Origin: Prado023 sp963714995 | GTDB taxonomy: Bacteria; Actinomycetota; Actinomycetes; S36-B12; CAIYMF01 | Direction: 5' to 3' | Assembly: GCA_963714995.1 (NCBI GenBank) | Contig: CAVQQP010000006.1 | Span: 157,792 to 221,791, forward strand | Length of the DNA: 64,000 bases | Shown: positions 57,576 through 64,000 of the stretch, one piece after another | How positions within the stretch are numbered: position 1 is the first letter of the stretch | How the letters are laid out: the number at the start of each line of letters is the position of its first letter | Notes under the pieces: generated by a model | Databases searched by the model: none | What the model was told of the DNA's origin: nothing | The model's input: only the letters and a program-made list of their open reading frames with translations | Made by a program: the position numbers and the translations under genes

Positions 57576-58682
57576 ATGGCACTTGACTTCCCGGCGGCTG
57601 TTTCCGAGCTGGAGACCACCCTGTCCAGCATCGAGGAGGTGCTGGACCTCCCGGCGATGCGCTCGGAGGTCGTCGAGCTCGAGGCGCAGGCCTCGGCGCC
57701 CGACCTCTGGGACGACCCGGCCGCGGCCCAGAAGGTCACCTCGCGGCTGTCCTTCGTCCAGGGCGAGCTGCGCAAGGTCTCCGCACTGCGCCAGCGCCTC
57801 GACGACCTGCCGATCCTCGTCGAGCTGGCCGAGGGGGAGGCGGACGCGGACTCGCTGGCCGAGGCGGAGAAGGAGCTCGGTGACCTGCAGAGGGCGGTGG
57901 CCGAGCTCGAGGTCCGCACGCTGCTGGCCGGCGAGTTCGACGTGCGTGAGGCCCTCGTCACGATCCGCTCTGAGGCCGGTGGCGTCGATGCGGCCGACTG
58001 GGCCGAGATGCTGCTGCGGATGTACACCCGCTACTGCGAGCGCCACGACTGGGCCTACGAGGTGTACGACATCTCCTACGCGGAGGAGGCGGGGATCAAG
58101 TCGGCGACCTTCGCGGTCAAGGCGCCCTATGCCTACGGGACGCTGTCGGTCGAGCAGGGCACCCACCGGCTCGTGCGGATCTCGCCGTTCGACAACCAGG
58201 GTCGGCGCCAGACCTCCTTCGCCGCCGTCGAGGTCCTCCCGGTCACGGAGCAGACCGACCACATGGACATCCCCGAGAACGAGATCCGGGTCGACGTGTT
58301 CCGCTCGTCGGGCCCGGGCGGGCAGAGCGTGAACACGACCGACTCCGCCGTGCGCATGACCCACATCCCGACCGGCATCGTGGTGTCCTGCCAGAACGAG
58401 AAGTCCCAGATCCAGAACCGTGCGGCTGCGCTGCGCGTGCTCGAGGCCCGGCTGCTGGAGCGCCGGCGGATCGAGGAGCGCGCGGCGATGGACGCCCTGA
58501 AGACCGACACGTCCGGCTCGTGGGGCAACCAGATGCGCTCCTACGTGCTGCACCCGTACCAGATGGTCAAGGACCTGCGCACCGAGTACGAGACCGGCAA
58601 CACCTCCGCCGTGCTCGACGGGGAGATCGACGAGTTCATCGAGGCGGGGATCCGCTGGCGTCGACAGGCGCCCGTGGCATGA
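57576..58682 (+). CDS. prfB: Peptide chain release factor 2
   Basis: Recognises UGA and UAA stop codons and triggers peptide release. The 368-aa length is that of actinobacterial RF2. It has the codon-recognition region LVRISPFDNQGRRQTSF (SPF motif) and the peptidyl-transferase loop SSGPGGQSVNTTDSAVR (GGQ). There is no programmed frameshift at codon 25, unlike in E. coli and many other bacteria. ATG 57576 is chosen because a TAGGCT box lies 8 nt upstream; ATG 57570 is also in frame. The stop overlaps the next gene (ATGA). Confidence 0.96.
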   Translation: MALDFPAAVSELETTLSSIEEVLDLPAMRSEVVELEAQASAPDLWDDPAAAQKVTSRLSFVQGELRKVSALRQRLDDLPILVELAEGEADADSLAEAEKELGDLQRAVAELEVRTLLAGEFDVREALVTIRSEAGGVDAADWAEMLLRMYTRYCERHDWAYEVYDISYAEEAGIKSATFAVKAPYAYGTLSVEQGTHRLVRISPFDNQGRRQTSFAAVEVLPVTEQTDHMDIPENEIRVDVFRSSGPGGQSVNTTDSAVRMTHIPTGIVVSCQNEKSQIQNRAAALRVLEARLLERRRIEERAAMDALKTDTSGSWGNQMRSYVLHPYQMVKDLRTEYETGNTSAVLDGEIDEFIEAGIRWRRQAPVA

Positions 58683-59905
58683 CCGGCCCGCAGCCGCTGC
58701 CCCCGGACGCGATCCTGCTGCACCTGGGATTCCACAAGACCGGGACCACCGCGCTGCAGTCAGCCTTCGCGGCGAGCCGACCGGCCCTGCTCGAGCACGG
58801 CGTGCTCTATCCGGGGCGGCGACGCTCGCACCACCCGGCGGCGATGGCGATGACCCAGCGGACGTGGGGGGTGGGCCGGGAGGGCGGCTGGGATCCCGAT
58901 CCGCGGGACTGGGATCGGCTGGCCAGAGCCGCCACCCGGCACCCGGGACGGGTGCTGATCTCCAGCGAGAGCTTCGCCCTGACCCCCGACGAGGCAGCCG
59001 CCCGGATGGTGGCCGACCTCGGAGCGGATCGGGTGCACGTGGCGTTCACGATGCGTCCGATGGCCGCCCTGCTGAGCTCGTCGTGGCAGCAGTACCTGAA
59101 GTCCGGCTGGACCACGACCTATGAGCAGTGGCTGGACCAGGTCATCGCCGAGCTGGAGCCGGGGGCCCGCCGCTCGGGATTCTGGCTGCGCAACGACTAT
59201 GCCGCGATCGTGGGCCGCTGGGCCGGGCTCGTCGGCGCGCAGCGGGTGCACCTCGTCTGCCTGGACGGGTCGGATCGGGGGTTCCTGCTGCGGACGTTCC
59301 GGGCGCTGCTCGACCTGCCGGAGGGCGTCCCGGACGAGCAGGCCGCGGACTCCAACCGGTCGATGACCGCCGCGGAGGCCGAGCTGCTGCGCTCGCTGAA
59401 CGAGGTCACCGCCGACTGGGACTGGCCCACCTACCAGCGGACGATCCGCACCGGTGCGGCGGCCGGCATGGTCGAGAGCCGTCGGCCCGACCCCCATGAG
59501 GCCCCGATCGTCACCCCACCGGAGGTCCTGGCCCGGGTGGCGCGGCACGGCCGCGAGGTGGCCGCCGAGCTGCAGGGACTGGGGGCGGTGGTCCACGGCG
59601 ACCTCGGCGTCCTCGGCCAGGACGTGCCCGCGAGCCCTGGGGTCTCGGACTCCGTCGCTGACCTGCCCATCGACGCGGCGGTGGCGTCCGTCCTCGGTGC
59701 CATCCGGGGCGCGCAGCGGCAGGCGGCGGAGGCCGCCACGAAGGCCGCGGCAGCCCAGGAGGCGGTGGTGGGCGCCGCCGCACCGGAGCCGACGACCAGG
59801 GAGCTCGCGGGTCAGCTCTCCGGGCGGATCCGGCGCGCGACCCGCCGCCGCCTGGCCCCGCGGCGTCGCCGTGGCCTGCACCCCGACGGGCAGGCCCGCC
59901 CGTAG
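58679..59905 (+). CDS. Sulfotransferase-like protein
   Basis: A 408-aa protein. It starts with ILLHLGFHKTGTTALQSAF, a PAPS-binding P-loop of the sulfotransferase superfamily, and has SSESFALTPDEAA and HVAFTMRPMAALLSSSWQQYLKSG, similar to the 3'-phosphate binding segment. The C-terminal third (about residues 300-408) is Ala/Arg-rich and predicted to be unstructured, ending in a basic tail (RIRRATRRRLAPRRRRGL). The acceptor cannot be inferred. It is translationally coupled to prfB by an ATGA overlap and sits between prfB and ftsE, where many actinobacteria have no gene. Confidence 0.72.
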   Translation: MTGPQPLPPDAILLHLGFHKTGTTALQSAFAASRPALLEHGVLYPGRRRSHHPAAMAMTQRTWGVGREGGWDPDPRDWDRLARAATRHPGRVLISSESFALTPDEAAARMVADLGADRVHVAFTMRPMAALLSSSWQQYLKSGWTTTYEQWLDQVIAELEPGARRSGFWLRNDYAAIVGRWAGLVGAQRVHLVCLDGSDRGFLLRTFRALLDLPEGVPDEQAADSNRSMTAAEAELLRSLNEVTADWDWPTYQRTIRTGAAAGMVESRRPDPHEAPIVTPPEVLARVARHGREVAAELQGLGAVVHGDLGVLGQDVPASPGVSDSVADLPIDAAVASVLGAIRGAQRQAAEAATKAAAAQEAVVGAAAPEPTTRELAGQLSGRIRRATRRRLAPRRRRGLHPDGQARP

Positions 59906-59965
59906 ACTGGCGCCGGCCGGGGGACCCACCGCCGGCCATCGCCGTCATTCGCCTGGGAGGTGTGC

Positions 59966-60655
59966 GTGATCCGCTTCGCGAACGTCACCAAGCACTACCC
60001 CACGCAGATGCGTCCCGCGCTGGATGACGTGAGCCTGGAGATCGCCAAGGGGGAGTTCGCGTTCCTCGTGGGGGCGTCCGGCTCGGGGAAGTCCACCTTC
60101 CTGCGGCTGGTGCTCCGCGAGGACCGTCCGACCTCCGGCGGGGTCTACGTGGCGGGCAAGGACCTCAGCCGGATGCCGAACTGGAAGGTGCCGCACCTGC
60201 GCCGCCAGATCGGTGCGGTGTTCCAGGACTTCCGGCTGCTGCCGAACAAGACCGTGTACCAGAACGTGGCGTTCGCGCTGCAGGTCATCGGTCGGCCCAG
60301 TGCCCACATCCGCAAGGTGGTTCCCGAGGTCCTCGACCTCGTGGGCCTGGCGGGCAAGGAGGGCCGCTACCCCGACGAGCTCTCCGGCGGGGAGCAGCAG
60401 CGCGTGGCCGTGGCCAGGGCGTTCGTCAACCGCCCGATGATCCTGATCGCCGACGAGCCCACCGGCAACCTCGACCCCGCCACCAGCGTGGGCATCATGC
60501 GACTGCTCGACCGGATCAACCGGACCGGGACGACCGTCGTGATGGCCACCCATGACGCCGCCGTCGTCGACCAGATGCGCAAGCGCGTCATCGAGCTCGA
60601 GAACGGCACCGTCGTGCGCGACCAGTCCCGCGGCGTGTACGGAGTCTCCCGATGA
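59966..60655 (+). CDS. ftsE: Cell division ATP-binding protein FtsE
   Basis: A 229-aa ABC ATPase of the FtsEX division complex. It has Walker A (VGASGSGKSTFLRLVL), the Q-loop AVFQDFRLLPNKTVYQNVAF, the signature LSGGEQQRVAVARAFV, Walker B (ILIADEPTGNLDP), and the switch His (MATHDAAVV). GTG 59966 is used: GGGAGG lies 5 nt upstream and it gives the exact family length. FtsE powers FtsX to activate peptidoglycan hydrolases at the septum. The stop codon lies inside the first copy of a 33-bp tandem repeat, followed by ftsX. Confidence 0.97.
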   Translation: MIRFANVTKHYPTQMRPALDDVSLEIAKGEFAFLVGASGSGKSTFLRLVLREDRPTSGGVYVAGKDLSRMPNWKVPHLRRQIGAVFQDFRLLPNKTVYQNVAFALQVIGRPSAHIRKVVPEVLDLVGLAGKEGRYPDELSGGEQQRVAVARAFVNRPMILIADEPTGNLDPATSVGIMRLLDRINRTGTTVVMATHDAAVVDQMRKRVIELENGTVVRDQSRGVYGVSR

Positions 60656-60713
60656 TCGCGACTCACCCGCACGGGGGTTCCCCGATGATCGCGACCGACC
60701 CGCACGGGGGCTC
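60648..60713 (+). repeat. 33-bp tandem duplication at the ftsE-ftsX junction
   Basis: Unit 1 (60648-60680) and unit 2 (60681-60713) are head to tail, 33 bp each, and differ at only 3 positions. Unit 1 contains the ftsE stop codon. Both units contain CGATGATCGCGAC, in which ATGA looks like a former ftsE/ftsX overlap. The duplication separates two genes that usually overlap or nearly so. Confidence 0.8.
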
Positions 60714-60716
60714 GCC

Positions 60717-61625
60717 ATGCGGGTGAGGTTCGTCCTGGGCGAGGTGTTCACCGGGATCCGGCGCAACCTGACGATGACGATCGCGGTGATCATCACCGTG
60801 GCCGTGTCACTGGCCCTCTTCGGCGCCGGGCTCATGGTGCGCTCCCAGGTCGACCTCATGAAGGACTACTGGTACGACAAGGTCCAGGTGTCGATCTACC
60901 TCTGCGGGTCGACCTCCGAGGTCATCTCCTGCGCCGAGGGCCCGGTCACCCAGGCCCAGCGCGAGTTGATCCGCGGCGACCTCGAGTCGCTGAAGCCGCT
61001 GGTCGAGGAGGTCTACTACGAGTCCTCGGCCGAGGCCTTCGAGCGGTTCTCCGAGCAGTTCAAGGACGCCCCGATCCTGTCCAACATCACCCCGGACCAG
61101 ATGCCCGAGTCGTTCCGGGTGAAGCTCTCGGACCCGACCAAGTACGACGTGGTGGCCAGTGCGTTCATCGGACGGCCCGGGATCGACTCCGTGAACGACC
61201 AGCGGCGCGTCCTCGACAAGCTGTTCGCCATCCTCAACGGGTTCCAGACCGGGGCCCTGGTCATCGCCGGGATGATGCTGCTCGCGACGGTGCTCCTGGT
61301 GGCCAACACGATCCGCGTGGCCGCCTTCTCCCGGCGCCGGGAGACCGGGATCATGCGGCTGGTCGGTGCCTCCAACTTCTACATCCAGCTGCCGTTCCTG
61401 CTCGAGGCCGCCCTGGCGGCCATGGTGGGTGCGATGGTCGCGATCGGGTTGCTGGCGATGCTCAAGGCAGTCCTGGTCGACGGGGTGCTGACACCCAGCT
61501 TCCAGTTCACGAACTTCGTCGGGTGGGACGTCTGGGCCCAGGTCTCCGTGGTCGTGTTCCTCACGGGCGTGACCCTGGCGTCGGTGGCCGCCCTCATCAC
61601 CCTTCGTCGGTACCTGCGGGTCTGA
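60717..61625 (+). CDS. ftsX: Cell division membrane protein FtsX
   Basis: A 302-aa membrane protein with one N-terminal helix (TMTIAVIITVAVSLALFGAGLMV), an extracellular domain (about residues 45-165, with two Cys at YLCGSTSEVISC) and three C-terminal helices (ALVIAGMMLLATVLLVANTI, the last ending VTLASVAALITLRRYLRV). GIMRLVGASNFYIQLPFLLE is the conserved cytoplasmic loop contacting FtsE. Translation probably starts at ATG 60717; a ribosome binding site is poor, so coupling to ftsE was likely lost by the 33-bp duplication. Confidence 0.96.
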   Translation: MRVRFVLGEVFTGIRRNLTMTIAVIITVAVSLALFGAGLMVRSQVDLMKDYWYDKVQVSIYLCGSTSEVISCAEGPVTQAQRELIRGDLESLKPLVEEVYYESSAEAFERFSEQFKDAPILSNITPDQMPESFRVKLSDPTKYDVVASAFIGRPGIDSVNDQRRVLDKLFAILNGFQTGALVIAGMMLLATVLLVANTIRVAAFSRRRETGIMRLVGASNFYIQLPFLLEAALAAMVGAMVAIGLLAMLKAVLVDGVLTPSFQFTNFVGWDVWAQVSVVVFLTGVTLASVAALITLRRYLRV

Positions 61626-61740
61626 GGCGGACTCAGGATCCGGTACGTACGCGGTCGATGACGTGGACAGGACGCCATCGCGCGGTACTCTGGAAGGCAC
61701 GCCCGCACGCGCGGGCGCATGAGGCATGAGGGGTGGGCAG

Positions 61741-63009
61741 ATGCGGACGAAACGGGCAGTGGCCCTCGCCGCCTCCGTCATGCTCGCCCTCGGGGTCGCC
61801 TCCCTCGGCCCGGCCACGGCCGACACCGAGGAGGACAAGGCGAAGGTCGACGCCGCCGTCGCTGCGGCCGGTGACGACCTGAGGGCCGCCAACGCCGAGG
61901 TGGAGAAGGCCATCAAGGACCTCCAGGAGGTCCGCACCCTGCTGCCCGCCGCGCGCCAGGAGCTCGCCGACGCGCGGGCTGAGGCGACCGTCGCGGAGGA
62001 GGCCGACCGCGCTGCCCAGGCCGAGCTCGAGCAGGCCACGGCCGCCGCCATCCGCGCCGAGCAGGAGCGCGCGGAGGTCGAGTTCCAGATCCAGGACCTG
62101 CAGAGCCGGGTGGGCAACCTCGCCCGCGCGGTCTACCAGAACGGCGCGTTCGCCGACTTCGACCTGCTGATCACCGCGAGCTCCCCGTCCGAGCTGTCCG
62201 ATCGGGCCCAGGCCATCGATGCGGTGTCCCGGGCCAACAACCAGACGCTGGCGAAGATGGCCGGCATCCGTGCCGAGCTGGCACTCAAGGAGGCCCGGCT
62301 CGAGGTGCTGCGCCAGCAGGTCGACGAACAGCGTCAGCGTGCCGCGATCGCCCTGGCGGAGGCCAACATCGCCCGCGACCGGGCTGCGGCCGCCAAGCTC
62401 AAGGTGGACCTGCTCGTCGCCCAGAAGGCCACCGCGCTGGATGTGGCCGCCTCCGAGCGCGCGAAGGTCCTCAAGCAGTACAAGTCGGTGCAGGCCGAGC
62501 AGCAGCGGATCGCCGCGCTGCTGGCCAAGCAGGCGGCGGCTGAGGCCGCCCGGCTGGCCAGCGGCGGCACCCTGAGCTTCAATCCGACCAGCGCGGACGG
62601 CTTCCAGTGGCCCCTGGACGGCGAGGCCAGGGTCGGGCAGGGGGTGGGGCCACGCGTCCACCCCGTCTACGGCTACCGCTCGTGCCACACCGGCGTGGAC
62701 CAGGGCGCCCCGAGCGGCACCCCGATCCGCTCCGCGGCTGCCGGGATCGTCGTCATCAACGCCACCGGCGGTCCGTACGGCAACCACACGCTGATCTCCC
62801 ACGGCAACGGGCTGTTCTCGATGTACGCCCACCAGTCGCGGTTCGGTGCCGAGGAGGGACAGACGGTCAAGCGCGGCGACGTCATCGGGTACGTCGGCTC
62901 CACCGGGTACTCCACCGGGCCGCACCTGCACTTCGAGATCCACGTTGGGGGCGTGCCCTACGACCCGCTGGGCTGGTTCGGCGCGAAGAAGGAACCGGTT
63001 CGCTGCTGA
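61741..63009 (+). CDS. Coiled-coil M23 peptidase, FtsEX-associated hydrolase type
   Basis: A 422-aa exported protein. After a signal peptide (RAVALAASVMLALGVASLGPA) comes a long coiled coil (about residues 30-260, heptads of Ala/Glu/Lys). The C-terminus is a LytM/M23 domain with the zinc ligands in SCHTGVDQGAPSG (H-x-x-x-D) and in GPHLHFEIHVG (H-x-H). This coiled-coil plus LytM layout is that of EnvC-like division proteins that interact with FtsX. Both HxxxD and HxH are intact, so it should be an active endopeptidase. ATG 61741 is chosen over ATG 61726 because GAGGGGTGGG precedes it. It lies in the ftsEX operon. Confidence 0.9.
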   Translation: MRTKRAVALAASVMLALGVASLGPATADTEEDKAKVDAAVAAAGDDLRAANAEVEKAIKDLQEVRTLLPAARQELADARAEATVAEEADRAAQAELEQATAAAIRAEQERAEVEFQIQDLQSRVGNLARAVYQNGAFADFDLLITASSPSELSDRAQAIDAVSRANNQTLAKMAGIRAELALKEARLEVLRQQVDEQRQRAAIALAEANIARDRAAAAKLKVDLLVAQKATALDVAASERAKVLKQYKSVQAEQQRIAALLAKQAAAEAARLASGGTLSFNPTSADGFQWPLDGEARVGQGVGPRVHPVYGYRSCHTGVDQGAPSGTPIRSAAAGIVVINATGGPYGNHTLISHGNGLFSMYAHQSRFGAEEGQTVKRGDVIGYVGSTGYSTGPHLHFEIHVGGVPYDPLGWFGAKKEPVRC

Positions 63010-63485
63010 TGCCGCGGGAGCAGGGGCGGCGATTGGTCGCCCAGAACAAGAAGGCTCGCCACGACTACCACATCGACGCGACGTGGGAGGCCGGCATCGT
63101 CCTGGTGGGCACCGAGGTGAAGTCCCTGCGGGCCGGCCGCGCCAGCATCGTGGACGCGTTCGCGCAGTTCAGCAACGGGGAGCTGTTCCTGCACGGGCTG
63201 CACATCCCGGAGTACGCGCACGGCACCTGGACCAACCACGCACCCCGCCGCGTGCGCAAGCTCCTCATGAAGCGCGCGGAGCTCGAGCGGCTCGAGCGCA
63301 AGCTCAAGGAGAGCGGCTACACGCTCGTGCCGCTCTCGCTGTACTTCAAGGACGGGTACGCGAAGGTGGAGATCGCGCTGGCCCGGGGCAAGAAGGCCTA
63401 CGACAAGCGCCAGACCCTGGCCGAGCGCGACGCCAACCGCGACATCGCCAAGGAGATGGGCCGCCACCTGAAGGGTCGTCGGTAG
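63009..63485 (+). CDS. smpB: SsrA-binding protein SmpB
   Basis: A 158-aa RNA-binding protein needed for tmRNA to enter stalled ribosomes. It has NKKARHDYHIDATWEAGIVLVGTEVKSLRAGRASIVDAF, the OB-fold core HIPEYAHGTWTNHAPRRVRKLLMKR, SLYFKDGYAKVEIALARGKKAYDKRQ, and the basic C-terminal tail (NRDIAKEMGRHLKGRR). The ATG overlaps the M23 gene stop (TGATG). The ssrA gene follows 107 bp downstream on the same strand, the usual neighbour. Confidence 0.97.
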   Translation: MPREQGRRLVAQNKKARHDYHIDATWEAGIVLVGTEVKSLRAGRASIVDAFAQFSNGELFLHGLHIPEYAHGTWTNHAPRRVRKLLMKRAELERLERKLKESGYTLVPLSLYFKDGYAKVEIALARGKKAYDKRQTLAERDANRDIAKEMGRHLKGRR

Positions 63486-63529
63486 CAGGCGGCGTCGAGC
63501 CCGATGACCGTGGCTCCGCCCGCAGGGCG

Positions 63530-63559
63530 TTGGCCTATGTCAGGCGGGAGCGCTACTCT
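63530..63559 (+). promoter_or_regulatory. Putative ssrA promoter
   Basis: TTGGCC (63530-63535) and TACTCT (63554-63559) are separated by 18 bp, a standard sigma-70-type spacing. Transcription would begin at about 63566, leaving a short 5' extension to be removed by RNase P before the mature tmRNA end. Confidence 0.5.
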
Positions 63560-63592
63560 GGAGGAGCCGGTTCGCCGGTGACAACTCAACAG

Positions 63593-63966
63593 GGGGGTGA
63601 CAGGTTTCGACGTCGGCTGTGATCGACGGGAGAAGCGGGCCGAGGATGGCAGTTATCTCGAGAACGACCTGCCAAAAAACAATTGCGAACAACAACGCAA
63701 ATGTCGCGCAGCGCGACATGGCCCTCGTGGCCTGAGCTGTAAGCGACCGGTGGACCGGGGGCGTCTCCGCCCCGACTCCGCCGTCATTGAGGAGACTCAC
63801 CAACCCGCCCGGTAACGGGGTGGGACGGAACACCTAACAGTTGCTGGACCGTGTTACCGCGCAGTGCCACACGAAGCGCGGAGGTCAAGACCACACCAGC
63901 GTGGCTGCGCCCGGAGAAGACCCTGAGAGACACCGATGGACCCGGGTTCGATTCCCGGCACCTCCA
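63593..63966 (+). ncRNA. ssrA: tmRNA (SsrA)
   Basis: The rescue RNA of trans-translation. The 5' acceptor strand GGGGGTG (from 63593) pairs with CACCTCC (63959-63965), with A73 at 63966; CCA is not encoded. The conserved GGTTTCGAC follows the 5' end and GGTTCGATTCCC is the T arm. The mRNA-like part starts at the resume codon GCG 63685 and ends at TGA 63735, encoding ANNNANVAQRDMALVA (16 aa). The tag ends ALVA instead of the more common ALAA. It is preceded by smpB. The last 34 bases of the window show no feature. Confidence 0.95.
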
Positions 63967-64000
63967 CGCACAACGCATGTGAAGTCCCGGGACATCGTTA

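Noticed and set aside
57576..57660. Programmed frameshift in prfB
   Set aside because: The reading frame is continuous from the start with no UGA at codon 25-26 and no slippery CTT sequence.

Overview
This window is chromosomal DNA from a very GC-rich actinobacterium, given in a dense, mostly ungapped layout. The evidence is the gene order. mtrB-lpqB-comF-hpf-regulator-secA, purSQL ... purF-purM-DUF3073-bldC and ftsE-ftsX-M23 peptidase-smpB-ssrA are all typical of Actinomycetes. LpqB, BldC and DUF3073 are actinobacterial families. I cannot assign a genus. Start-stop overlaps (ATGA, GTGA, TGATG) are frequent, and many first genes have a TANNNT-like -10 box 6-8 nt before the start codon, which suggests leaderless transcripts. 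No phage, insertion sequence or CRISPR array was seen.

Layout. 1-8.2 kb: cell-envelope signalling and secretion (mtrB, lpqB, comF, hpf, an atypical LuxR-type regulator, secA). 8.4-13.2 kb: Sua5-type tRNA threonylcarbamoylation enzyme, a decayed secreted-protein gene, and monomeric NADP isocitrate dehydrogenase. secA, sua5 and icd each need one single-base correction to be read through. 13.2-25.8 kb: a vapBC module, xthA, a CorC/HlyC-type membrane protein, trpS with a 2H-phosphoesterase/GNAT fusion, a spermidine-synthase-like gene, thioredoxin, an ECF sigma factor with a DUF4349 membrane partner, a second toxin-antitoxin pair and phosphoglucomutase. 25.9-38.4 kb: an LCP ligase and the purine genes purS, purQ, purL, purF and purM, interrupted by an accessory stretch (31.1-35.4 kb). 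That stretch holds repeat clusters, a YdeI protein and a DUF559-type nuclease gene bracketed by two matching 58-nt hairpins. 38.7-43.7 kb: bldC, a MATE exporter, and a two-component system with a secreted tandem-repeat protein. 43.8-47.8 kb: a small locus with a GAF-LuxR regulator flanked by a secreted protein and an FAD oxidase that share an unusual conserved leader. 47.9-48.2 kb: tRNA-Glu, tRNA-Asp and tRNA-Phe. 48.4-57.4 kb: lipid genes (wax ester/diacylglycerol acyltransferase, patatin), SRPBCC-type proteins and the 180-kDa-class NAD glutamate dehydrogenase. 57.4-64 kb: prfB, a sulfotransferase-like gene, the ftsEX division module with its coiled-coil M23 peptidase, smpB and tmRNA.

How the genes work together. 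purS/Q/L form one translationally coupled amidotransferase complex, and purF/M supply the steps on either side of it. ftsE, ftsX and the M23 protein fit the known division-hydrolase module, and smpB with ssrA forms the trans-translation pair. mtrB and lpqB act together in envelope sensing. The most unusual features are the two hairpins around the nuclease gene, the five-copy 23-bp repeat after purL, the twin leaders of the GAF-LuxR locus, and the sigma/DUF4349 junction.
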